From NCBI GenBank assembly GCA_031976395.1, contig DALYLJ010000180.1, forward strand, positions 1-6,333: a stretch of DNA of 6,333 bases. The letters run 5' to 3'. A model generated the notes under the pieces. The model was not told the origin of the DNA. It saw nothing but the letters and a program-made list of their open reading frames with translations, and searched no databases. Positions 1-6,333 of the stretch are shown in pieces. Made by a program: the position numbers and the translations under genes. The stretch is from UBA11164 sp002420085. Lineage in GTDB: Bacteria; Pseudomonadota; Gammaproteobacteria; Xanthomonadales; Xanthomonadaceae. Position 1 is the stretch's first letter, and every line of letters starts with the position of its first letter.

Positions 1-98
1 GTGCTGGCATCCCGTTGCGCCGGAGGGTGGATGCCGGACGGTGGGTGTCCTGTGTGTGTGTGTCAATGCCTTCCCCTCGCCCCAGAACTATGGGTGTC
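1..98. other. Left-edge non-coding stretch with a TG microsatellite
   Basis: No coding frame here looks real. Reading from base 1, the frame gives a short cysteine-rich run that stops at about base 102. A (TG)6 run lies at 51-62. The 11-mer TGGGTGTCCTG occurs twice, at 42-52 and 91-101, and the second copy leads directly into the tandem repeat array. The (TG)n run and the CTGATGTCTC units may therefore belong to one low-complexity, slippage-prone tract. No RNA gene is recognised. Confidence 0.5.
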
Positions 99-205
99 CT
101 GATGTCTCCCTGATGTCTCACTGATGATGTCTCACTGATGATGTCTCACTGATGATGTCTCACTCCTGATGTCTCACTGATGTCTCCTTCCTGATGTCTC
201 CTGAT
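99..205. repeat. Short tandem repeat array, CTGATG(ATG)TCTC units
   Basis: Eight copies of a CTGATGTCTC-type unit plus a partial ninth (CTGAT, 201-205) lie in tandem. Unit starts are 99, 110, 121, 135, 149, 166, 177 and 191. The three central units (121-134, 135-148, 149-162) are identical 14-mers, CTGATGATGTCTCA, carrying an extra ATG triplet. The flanking units are 10-11 bases, and small insertions separate some of them. This resembles a minisatellite that grew by slippage or unequal exchange. It is not a CRISPR, because no unique spacers separate the units. No function can be assigned. It sits about 400 bases upstream of the katG start. Confidence 0.85.
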
Positions 206-504
206 CCCCGCTTCGCTGTCGCCTGCGCTGTGATTGCTCGGTGACTGATGCGGGCTGCGGTGCGATGAGGCGCGGTGTGCTGCGATGGTGTCGGCGATGT
301 GCATGCACGGGCGGCGGGTGCCTGGATGGGCGATCTGCTGGGGCCGGGCGGATGGTTGCGGCGAGCCGCGCGGCGGCGGGTTGATCGGTCGTGCATCGTG
401 CGCGTGATCAGGTTTGCCTGGGACACGTTCGTCTGGGACAGGGGGGCGGTGGCCGATCTGTGGTCGGCCCGTGGTCGATCTGAACACGTACACCGGCTGA
501 TCAT
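206..504. other. GC-rich intergenic spacer upstream of katG
   Basis: About 300 bases without a believable gene. The open frames on both strands give low-complexity Arg/His/Pro-rich translations typical of GC-rich non-coding DNA. Small structures visible are a perfect 10-base palindrome GTGCATGCAC (299-308), an 8-base direct repeat CTGGGACA (418-425 and 433-440), and an inverted repeat GGCCGA/TCGGCC (451-456 and 464-469, 7-base loop). None is followed by a T-run, and none matches a regulatory site I can name. The far end grades into the AT-rich katG promoter zone. Confidence 0.5.
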
Positions 505-553
505 GCCAATAAACTATCGATACAATGTGAACAAACGATTTTATCTATCACAT
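503..553 (+). promoter_or_regulatory. Putative katG promoter with weak OxyR-like half-sites
   Basis: This is the only clearly AT-rich stretch upstream of katG. TACAAT (521-526) is a five-of-six match to the sigma-70 -10 box, but no convincing -35 lies 16-18 bases upstream, as is usual for activator-dependent promoters. KatG promoters are often OxyR-activated. The OxyR pattern ATAG-N7-CTAT-N7-ATAG-N7-CTAT laid on 503-539 matches 11 of 16 core bases (ATGC, CTAT, ATGT, CGAT), which is only suggestive. That placement would also cover the proposed -10, which fits activation poorly. An inverted repeat ATGTGA/TCACAT (525-530 and 548-553) and the palindrome TATCGATA (515-522) lie in the same zone. 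The transcription start is unproven. Confidence 0.4.
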
Positions 554-577
554 GGGCTCGGTCAGACTACGGTCACG

Positions 578-602
578 GTTGGAGGTCCAACTATCCGAGG
601 AG
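578..602 (+). promoter_or_regulatory. katG leader hairpin and Shine-Dalgarno
   Basis: GAGGAG at 597-602 lies six bases before the ATG at 609 and is a strong ribosome binding site, which decides the start of katG. Directly upstream is a perfect inverted repeat, GTTGGA (578-583) and TCCAAC (586-591), separated by GG. It can fold as a 5-bp stem with an AGGT loop. The repeat also contains a second Shine-Dalgarno-like GGAGG (581-585), which would be partly masked in the fold. The hairpin could stabilise the leader or affect ribosome loading; that is inference. Confidence 0.6.
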
Positions 603-608
603 AACATC

Positions 609-2804
609 ATGTCCAACGCGATGAAGTGTCCGTTTGCCAGCGGTGCTGGCAGTCACGTTACCGGCAAGGGTCAGTCCAACAGCGATTGGTGGCCCGAGCA
701 ATTGAATCTCAGCGTTCTGCACACACAGTCATCGAAGTCCAACCCGATGGGTGCGGACTTCGACTATGCGCAGGCGTTCAAGCGTCTCGATCTCGATGCC
801 GTGGTGCAGGACTTGCGCGCGCTGATGACCGATTCGCAGGACTGGTGGCCGGCCGATTATGGCCACTACGGTCCGTTGTTCGTGCGGATGAGTTGGCATG
901 CGGCCGGTACCTATCGCATCGCCGATGGTCGCGGCGGTGCCGGCACCGGTGGCCAGCGGTTCGCGCCGCTCAACAGTTGGCCGGACAACGCCAACCTCGA
1001 CAAGGCGCGCCGTCTGCTCTGGCCGATCAAGCAGAAGTATGGCAGTGCGCTGTCCTGGGCCGATCTGCTGGTGCTGGCCGGGACGGTGGCGATGGATTCG
1101 ATGGGCTTCAAGACCTTCGGTTTTGCCGGTGGCCGGCCGGACATCTGGGAGCCGGAGGCGGAGATCAACTGGGGTACGGAATCGACCTGGCTGGGTGATG
1201 CGCGCTACAGCGGCGATCGCGAGTTGGCCAATCCCCTGGGTGCGGTGCAGATGGGTCTGATCTATGTGAATCCGGAAGGTCCGAACGGCAATCCCGATCC
1301 GGTCGCTTCGGCACGTGACATCCGCGAGACCTTCGCGCGGATGGCGATGAACGATGAGGAAACTGTGGCGCTGGTGGCCGGCGGCCACACGTTCGGCAAG
1401 TGCCACGGGGCGGGCGATGCGGCCCTGGTCGGGCGTGAGCCGGAGGCGGCCGAGATCGAGGCGCAGGGTCTGGGCTGGTGCAGCCGTCATGGTTCGGGCA
1501 AGGCCGGCGATACCATCACCAGTGGTATCGAGGGCGCCTGGACGCCGAATCCGATCCGCTGGGACAACGGGTATTTCGAGACCTTGTTCGGCTACGAGTG
1601 GCAGCTCAGCAAGAGCCCGGCCGGTGCCCATCAATGGATTCCGACCGATCCGGCGGCGGCGACCCTGGTGCCGGATGCCCATGATCCGAGCCGGCGGCAT
1701 GCGCCGATCATGACCACGGCCGATCTGGCCCTGCGGTACGATCCGGCCTACGAAGCGATTTCCCGGCGCTTCCTGAACGATCCGCAGGCGTTCGCCGATG
1801 CCTTCGCCCGTGCCTGGTTCAAGCTGACCCACCGCGATATGGGGCCGCGCAGCCGCTACCTCGGTACGCTGGTGCCCGACGAGGTAATGATCTGGCAGGA
1901 TCCGCTGCCGGCGGTCGATCACCCCCTGGTCGATGCGGCCGACATCGCGACGCTCAAGACGCAGGTGCTGGCCTCGGGTCTGTCGATTGCCGATCTGGTG
2001 TTCACTGCCTGGGCGTCGGCAGCCAGTTTCCGGGGCAGCGACAAGCGCGGTGGTGCCAACGGGGCGCGCATTCGATTGGCGCCGCAGAAGGACTGGCCGG
2101 TCAATCAGCCGGAGCGTCTGGCTCGGGTGCTCGCGGTGCTGGAGCGGATCCAGGCCGAGTTCAATGCCGGGGCGGGTGGTGGCCGGCGGATTTCGCTGGC
2201 CGATCTGATCGTGCTGGCCGGTGGTGCGGCGATCGAGGCGGCGGCCGATCAGGCCGGTCACCCGATCGAGGTGCCGTTCAACCCCGGTCGTACCGATGCC
2301 AGTCAGGAGCAGACCGATGTCGATTCATTCGCGGTGCTGGAGCCGAAGGCCGATGGTTTCCGCAATCATGCCGGCAAGGGTCTGGAGCCGGTGGCTGCCG
2401 AGTTGCTGATCGACCGGGCGCAACTGCTGACGTTGAGTGCGCCGGAGATGACCGTGCTGATCGGCGGTCTGCGGGTTCTCGGCGGCACTGTCGGTGGCTC
2501 GCGACACGGGGTGTTTACGGCGCGTCCGGGCGTGCTGAGCAATGACTTCTTCGTCAATCTGCTCGACATGACGACGACCTGGCAGCGTTCGGCCAGCGAT
2601 CCCAACGTGCTGGAAGGTCGTGATCGCACATCCGGGGAGCTGAAGTGGACCGGTACGGTGGTCGATCTGGTGTTCGGCTCGAACGCCCAGTTGCGTGCCC
2701 TGGCCGAGGTCTATGCGAGTGACGATGCCGGTGGCAAGTTCGTGCGGGATTTCGTCGCCGCTTGGGTCAAGGTGATGAACCTCGATCGCTTCGATCTGGC
2801 TTGA
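609..2804 (+). CDS. katG: Catalase-peroxidase KatG
   Basis: Bifunctional haem enzyme that removes hydrogen peroxide by catalase and broad peroxidase activity, normally cytoplasmic. The 731-residue length is typical of the family. The N-terminal half holds the haem site: distal Arg93, Trp96 and His97 (VRMSWHAAG), proximal His260 (AGGHTFGKCHG), Trp311 and Asp372. The catalase-specific Met-Tyr-Trp crosslink residues appear as Trp96, Tyr219 and Met245, and the mobile Arg as Arg409 (HRDMGP). Ser305 matches the position of Ser315 in the Mycobacterium tuberculosis enzyme. The C-terminal half (from about residue 440) is the degenerate haem-free duplicate. No signal peptide is seen. The start at 609 is chosen for its strong Shine-Dalgarno; an in-frame ATG at 552 adds 19 residues but lacks one and would overlap the promoter zone. 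It stands alone on this strand, probably under peroxide control. Confidence 0.97.
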   Translation: MSNAMKCPFASGAGSHVTGKGQSNSDWWPEQLNLSVLHTQSSKSNPMGADFDYAQAFKRLDLDAVVQDLRALMTDSQDWWPADYGHYGPLFVRMSWHAAGTYRIADGRGGAGTGGQRFAPLNSWPDNANLDKARRLLWPIKQKYGSALSWADLLVLAGTVAMDSMGFKTFGFAGGRPDIWEPEAEINWGTESTWLGDARYSGDRELANPLGAVQMGLIYVNPEGPNGNPDPVASARDIRETFARMAMNDEETVALVAGGHTFGKCHGAGDAALVGREPEAAEIEAQGLGWCSRHGSGKAGDTITSGIEGAWTPNPIRWDNGYFETLFGYEWQLSKSPAGAHQWIPTDPAAATLVPDAHDPSRRHAPIMTTADLALRYDPAYEAISRRFLNDPQAFADAFARAWFKLTHRDMGPRSRYLGTLVPDEVMIWQDPLPAVDHPLVDAADIATLKTQVLASGLSIADLVFTAWASAASFRGSDKRGGANGARIRLAPQKDWPVNQPERLARVLAVLERIQAEFNAGAGGGRRISLADLIVLAGGAAIEAAADQAGHPIEVPFNPGRTDASQEQTDVDSFAVLEPKADGFRNHAGKGLEPVAAELLIDRAQLLTLSAPEMTVLIGGLRVLGGTVGGSRHGVFTARPGVLSNDFFVNLLDMTTTWQRSASDPNVLEGRDRTSGELKWTGTVVDLVFGSNAQLRALAEVYASDDAGGKFVRDFVAAWVKVMNLDRFDLA

Positions 2805-2837
2805 GTGTTGGACTGCGAGTCGGTTCGGCTCGCTCCG

Positions 2838-2869
2838 GCTCGGTCTGAAACGGAATTCGATGGCCGAGC
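2838..2869 (+). other. Weak stem-loop after katG
   Basis: GCTCGGTC (2838-2845) can pair with GGCCGAGC (2862-2869) as an 8-bp stem with one G-U pair and a 16-base loop. It lies 33 bases after the katG stop in a stretch of repeated CGGCTCG-like words (2820-2875) that allows other pairings. No T-run follows, so it is not a convincing intrinsic terminator. Confidence 0.25.
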
Positions 2870-2894
2870 GAGTCGGTGATGGTTGCTTGAATCG

Positions 2895-2927
2895 GGCAGG
2901 TGGCGACCGGGTCGGTCGTCGCCTGCC
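2895..2927 (+). terminator. Long stem-loop between convergent katG and efpL, possible terminator
   Basis: The arms 2895-2909 and 2913-2927 form a 15-bp stem closing a 3-base loop, with two G-U pairs (2901/2921 and 2903/2919) and the rest Watson-Crick. It starts 90 bases after the katG stop and ends 16 bases before the efpL stop on the other strand. In the minus-strand transcript the two G-U positions become A-C mismatches, so the fold favours the katG message. No T-run follows on either strand, so classic Rho-independent termination is doubtful. It may protect the 3' end of the katG mRNA or limit convergent read-through. Confidence 0.45.
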
Positions 2928-2943
2928 GTGATCTGGGTCAGGG

Positions 2944-3507
2944 TCAGGCGCGTCCGGCGTATTCGCCGGTGCTGGTGCTGACCAGCACCTTTTCGCCGGT
3001 GCCGATGTATTCCGGCACCATGATCTCGATACCGGTACTCAGGCGCGCTGGTTTGGGGCGTTTGGTGGCGGTCCCGCCTTTCAGTTCCGGGGCGGTATCG
3101 ACCACCTCCAGGCTGACATTGGCCGGCAATTGCAGCCCGACCGGTTGGTCGTCGATGATCTGGATGTAGCAGCCTTCCAGGCCGTCGGTGATGTAGCCGG
3201 CATCATCGCCGACCGCGTCGGCATCGAGGGTGTAGGAGGTGTAGTCCTCGACATCCAGAAAGACGAAGGCGTCGCCGTCCTTGTAGGAGAAATTGGCCTG
3301 TCGACGACTGAGTTCGATGTCCTTGACGTCGTCATCGGCGCGCAGGCTCAGGTCGAGTTTCTGACCGCCGGGGACCGAGTACAGGGTGAAGCGGTAGGTG
3401 ACATTGCCGCCGCGACCCTGTGGGGCGCTGCGTTCCAGTGCGCGAACCTGCCAGGCCGTGCCGTTGTGTTCGATGACGTTGCCGCGTTTGAGTTCGGAGG
3501 CTTTCAT
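2944..3507 (-). CDS. efpL: Elongation factor P-like protein EfpL (YeiP)
   Basis: EF-P paralogue that binds stalled ribosomes near the peptidyl-tRNA and relieves pausing on proline-rich and similar motifs. At 187 residues it is close to E. coli YeiP/EfpL (190). Three beta-barrel domains are expected: an SH3-like N-terminal domain (about 1-63), a middle OB fold (about 65-125) and a C-terminal OB fold (about 128-187). The EF-P family signature is complete at residues 152-172 (KPARLSTG..., VPEYIGTGE). The loop touching the tRNA reads SAPQGRGG with Arg32 at the tip, as in E. coli EfpL (Arg33); bona fide EF-P usually has a modified Lys or Arg there. The ATG at 3507 is chosen because its product matches the family N-terminus; a TTG at 3519 would add four residues. 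No clear Shine-Dalgarno is seen. It lies 39 bases after the SDR gene and is probably cotranscribed with it. Confidence 0.92.
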   Translation of the reverse strand: MKASELKRGNVIEHNGTAWQVRALERSAPQGRGGNVTYRFTLYSVPGGQKLDLSLRADDDVKDIELSRRQANFSYKDGDAFVFLDVEDYTSYTLDADAVGDDAGYITDGLEGCYIQIIDDQPVGLQLPANVSLEVVDTAPELKGGTATKRPKPARLSTGIEIMVPEYIGTGEKVLVSTSTGEYAGRA

Positions 3508-3546
3508 GGTCGGTCGCAATGATCAGGGATGAGAGGCGGGCGGATT

Positions 3547-4317
<771 letters not shown>

Positions 4318-4346
4318 GGCTGGCTCGTGTGCGGGGACTGCCGGTC

Positions 4347-4352
4347 ATTGTA
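4347..4352 (-). promoter_or_regulatory. Possible -10 box for the SDR-efpL pair
   Basis: On the minus strand this reads TACAAT, followed by G, a five-of-six match to TATAAT, and lies 30 bases upstream of the SDR start codon. No good -35 element is found 17 bases further upstream. The same TACAATG word occurs in the katG promoter zone. The 82-base gap after the GNAT gene is long enough for an internal promoter. Evidence is a single hexamer, so support is weak. Confidence 0.3.
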
Positions 4353-4357
4353 GCGGA

Positions 4358-4376
4358 GCCGTCGGTTGGCGACGGC
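4358..4376. repeat. Perfect 7-base inverted repeat between GNAT and SDR genes
   Basis: GCCGTCG (4358-4364) and CGACGGC (4370-4376) are exact reverse complements around a 5-base loop. On the minus strand this hairpin follows the GNAT stop codon by 23 bases and lies just upstream of the putative -10 box of the SDR gene. No T-run follows, so it could be a weak terminator or attenuating fold for the upstream transcript, an mRNA 3'-end stabiliser, or an operator. Confidence 0.45.
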
Positions 4377-4399
4377 GGTCGCTGCTGCGGACGTTGCGA

Positions 4400-4921
4400 T
4401 CAGAGGTCGCGCAGGTAGAAGCGATCGCAGCCGAAGTGCCCGGTCGCACCGAGGGGGCCGGCCAGTGGCGTGAAGCCATTGCGGCGATAGAGCGCCTGGG
4501 CGGCATGCATCCCGGTCGTGGTCTCGATGTAGCAGCGTCGGTAGCCACGGGTTCGCGCGGCATCCAGGCAGTGCTCGATCAGTGCCTGGCCGGCGCCGCG
4601 TCCGCGCAGGGCCGGCAGGAAGTACATCTTCTTCAGTTCGCAGATGTCCGGTTCGGCGCCATCGAGCGGTGCGATGCCGGCGCCGCCCATGACCGTGCCG
4701 TCGAGTTCGATCACGAAGTAGACGGCGCCCGGACGGTCGTAGGCGCGGCTCATGTGGGCGACCTCGGGGTCGTGGATGGCAAAGCCGGGCCCATCGGCAC
4801 CGAATTCGGGCATGACGGTGCGGATGATCTGGGCGACGACCGGATCGTCTGCCGGCTGGATTGGACGTAGCTGCCAGGTGTCGCTGTGGCGGGCGTGGTG
4901 ATATGGCTCGGTCGGGTTCAT
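4400..4921 (-). CDS. GNAT family N-acetyltransferase
   Basis: Predicted cytosolic acetyl-CoA-dependent acetyltransferase of 173 residues with one GNAT domain (about 16-173). The acetyl-CoA pyrophosphate loop matches Q/R-x-x-G-x-G/A as Arg106 to Gly111 (RGRGAG), after the conserved strand ELKKMYFLP (95-103). The C-terminal part (YIETTTGMHAAQALYRRNGF) is typical of the fold. The stretch VMPEFGADGPGF...DPEV near 36-53 is shared, from memory, with a widespread uncharacterised bacterial subgroup, so the substrate (small amine, amino acid or protein) cannot be named. The frame stays open upstream to 5485, but that part overlaps the EAL gene. The ATG at 4921 is chosen because it forms an ATGA overlap with the upstream stop and gives a normal N-terminus. 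No Shine-Dalgarno is obvious, which fits translational coupling. Confidence 0.85.
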   Translation of the reverse strand: MNPTEPYHHARHSDTWQLRPIQPADDPVVAQIIRTVMPEFGADGPGFAIHDPEVAHMSRAYDRPGAVYFVIELDGTVMGGAGIAPLDGAEPDICELKKMYFLPALRGRGAGQALIEHCLDAARTRGYRRCYIETTTGMHAAQALYRRNGFTPLAGPLGATGHFGCDRFYLRDL

Positions 4922-6333
4922 TGGGTGGTCTGTCGTTGCAGCAGGGTGGCGATCTCGGGTCCGGGCAGGCCGGGAGCGAACAGAAAGCCCTGGCCGAGGC
5001 GAACGCCATTTTGCAGCAGGAAGCGCCGCTGCGAGGCGTTCTCGACACCTTCGGCGACCACATCCAGCCCGAGGCTGCGGGCGATGCCGGTGATCGCTCG
5101 GCAGATCGCGACATCCGATGCTTCGTCGGGCACACCCTGGAGGAAGGACTTGCTGATCTTGACGCCATCGATCGGCAATCGTCGCAGGTAGTTGAGCGCG
5201 CTGTAGCCTTCGCCGAAGTCGTCGATGGTCAGTTTGATGCCCATCAGACGCAGGGATTCGAAGGTACGCACGGTGTCGCTGACGTCCTCGATCAATACCC
5301 GTTCGGTGAATTCCAGTTCGATGCTGTCGCCGGTCAGGCCGAATTCGGACAGGTTGGCGGCGACGATGTCGGCGAGGCTTTCGTTGAGGAACTGTCGATA
5401 GGAGACGTTGACGCCGATCCGGGCGATGCGGTGGCCGGCCTCGCGCCAGCGACACAGTTGGGCACAGGATTGCCGCAACACCCACTCGCCGATCCGGACG
5501 ATGTCGCCGGTGCTTTCGGCATGCTGGATGAAGCGGTCCGGTGGCATGTCACCGAGGGTCGGATTGTGCCAGCGGATCAGGGCCTCGGCGGCCAGGATGC
5601 GGCCGCTGGCCAGGTCCACCTGGGGTTGGAAGACCAGTCGGAATTCATCATTGTCGAGTGCGCGGGCGAGTTGGTTCTCGATGGTCAGGCGATCGCGCTG
5701 GCGCTGCGAGAGGGTCGGGTTGAAGGCTTGCCAGGTGCTGCGGCCACGTCGTTTGGCATCGTACATGGCGGCATCGGCGCTGCGGATCAGTTGCTGGGCG
5801 CTGCGGCCATCACGCGGATGGATGGCGACCCCGACGCTGGCGGTGATGCTGAATTCCTCGCTGCCGTAGCGGATGCGCTCGCCGAAGTTCTCGGTGATTC
5901 GGCGGGCCAGTCGGTAGGGCAGGTCGGGATCAGTCGGGGCATCGACCAGAATCAGGAATTCATCGCCGCCAAAGCGGGCCAGCAGGCCATCCTCGCCCAG
6001 GCTGATACGCAAGCGTTGGGCGACGCCGATCAGCACGTCGTCGCCGACGGCATGGCCGAGCAGGTCGTTGACGGTCTTGAAGCGATCGAGATCGACGTAC
6101 AGCAGGGCCAGACCGCTCGGCTCGTGCCGGTTCAGTCGCATGTCCAGTTCGGCTTGGATTCCGTCGCGATTGAGCAGGCCGGTCAGTGGGTCGCTGTGGG
6201 CGCGGCGGCGCAGTTCGGTCTCGGCCTGCTTGCTTTCGCTGACGTCCTGGATGGTGCCGATGATGCGGGTGGCGAGCGGGCCAGTGCCTTCTGCTTCGCC
6301 GATCAGGCGCAGCCAGACCGGGGCGCGGTAAGG
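4918..6333 (-). CDS. PAS-GGDEF-EAL cyclic-di-GMP synthase/phosphodiesterase, 5' end outside window
   Basis: The reading frame is open to the right edge, so 471 C-terminal residues are visible and the start lies outside; the ATG at 6141 falls inside the GGDEF domain and is not the start. Edge-numbered residues 1-40 look like the end of a PAS/PAC sensor domain (GTIQDVSESKQAE). A short linker and DPLTGLLNR (48-56) open the GGDEF domain, which has metal-binding VDLDRFK, ND..GH and an intact GGDEF motif (122-126; bases 5956-5970). The position of the inhibitory RxxD site reads GEDG, so product feedback there is probably absent. The EAL domain has EAL at 250-252 (bases 5578-5586), Asn309, LEFTE, Asp371-Asp372 (DDFGEGYS), Lys392, AEGVE and Gln448 (GQGFLF), so phosphodiesterase activity is likely. 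The usual KID triad reads KIS (Ser394). Both activities look possible; which dominates cannot be told. No membrane segment is visible in this part. Confidence 0.93.
   Translation of the reverse strand, partial: PYRAPVWLRLIGEAEGTGPLATRIIGTIQDVSESKQAETELRRRAHSDPLTGLLNRDGIQAELDMRLNRHEPSGLALLYVDLDRFKTVNDLLGHAVGDDVLIGVAQRLRISLGEDGLLARFGGDEFLILVDAPTDPDLPYRLARRITENFGERIRYGSEEFSITASVGVAIHPRDGRSAQQLIRSADAAMYDAKRRGRSTWQAFNPTLSQRQRDRLTIENQLARALDNDEFRLVFQPQVDLASGRILAAEALIRWHNPTLGDMPPDRFIQHAESTGDIVRIGEWVLRQSCAQLCRWREAGHRIARIGVNVSYRQFLNESLADIVAANLSEFGLTGDSIELEFTERVLIEDVSDTVRTFESLRLMGIKLTIDDFGEGYSALNYLRRLPIDGVKISKSFLQGVPDEASDVAICRAITGIARSLGLDVVAEGVENASQRRFLLQNGVRLGQGFLFAPGLPGPEIATLLQRQTTQ

Noticed and set aside
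99..205. CRISPR array
   Set aside because: Units are 10-14 bases in direct tandem with no unique spacers, and no cas genes are in the window.
1..504. tRNA, rRNA, riboswitch or insertion-sequence remnants
   Set aside because: No cloverleaf, conserved RNA core, terminal inverted repeats or transposase motifs were seen by eye; a covariance-model search would settle it.
525..553. CRP binding site (TGTGA...TCACA)
   Set aside because: The half-sites are separated by about 17 bases instead of the required 6.
552..608. Upstream in-frame ATG as the katG start
   Set aside because: It has no Shine-Dalgarno, lies in the promoter zone, and adds 19 residues not typical of the family; the ATG at 609 has GAGGAG six bases upstream.
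275..1198. Alternative + strand gene of about 307 residues
   Set aside because: Most of it overlaps katG in another frame, the translation is Arg/Ala-rich without recognisable motifs, and katG is unmistakable.
729..2261. Long antisense open frame of about 510 residues inside katG
   Set aside because: It is an Arg/Gly/Ile-rich shadow frame typical of GC-rich genes, with no family resemblance.
4922..5485. N-terminal extension of the GNAT protein
   Set aside because: The in-frame extension overlaps the EAL coding sequence and reads as Arg-rich shadow; the domain is complete from 4921.
6139..6141. ATG as the true start of the GGDEF-EAL protein
   Set aside because: The frame continues without a stop to the window edge and encodes DPLTGLLNR, the normal start of a GGDEF domain, preceded by PAS-like sequence.

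Overview
This is a GC-rich bacterial chromosomal window with no mobile-element or phage genes. An EfpL-type (YeiP) translation factor and a catalase-peroxidase with N-terminal KCPF motif suggest a high-GC gammaproteobacterium. That placement is an inference from protein families only; the genus cannot be read from the sequence.

Layout. Bases 1-504 hold no credible gene. They contain a short degenerate tandem repeat built on CTGATG(ATG)TCTC (99-205), then about 300 bases of GC-rich spacer. An AT-rich promoter zone (about 503-553) and a leader with a small hairpin and a strong Shine-Dalgarno precede katG on the + strand (609-2804). Bases 2805-2943 separate katG from the convergent minus-strand genes and carry two stem-loops. 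The better one (2895-2927) pairs better in the katG transcript than in the opposite one.

The rest is a same-direction minus-strand cluster. In transcription order it is: a PAS(end)-GGDEF-EAL cyclic-di-GMP enzyme running off the right edge (4918-6333); a GNAT acetyltransferase joined to it by an ATGA overlap (4400-4921); an 82-base spacer with a perfect inverted repeat and a possible -10 box; an SDR of the HSD17B10-like 3-hydroxyacyl-CoA dehydrogenase group (3547-4317); and efpL (2944-3507).

How they fit together. KatG is a self-contained peroxide-detoxification unit with its own promoter. The GGDEF-EAL and GNAT genes are probably translationally coupled. The SDR and efpL genes are spaced like an operon, probably with their own promoter, but no functional link between them is evident. 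I found no strong case for a previously undescribed system. The best leads are the repeat array, the katG leader elements, the strand-asymmetric hairpin, and the residue-level details of the c-di-GMP enzyme.
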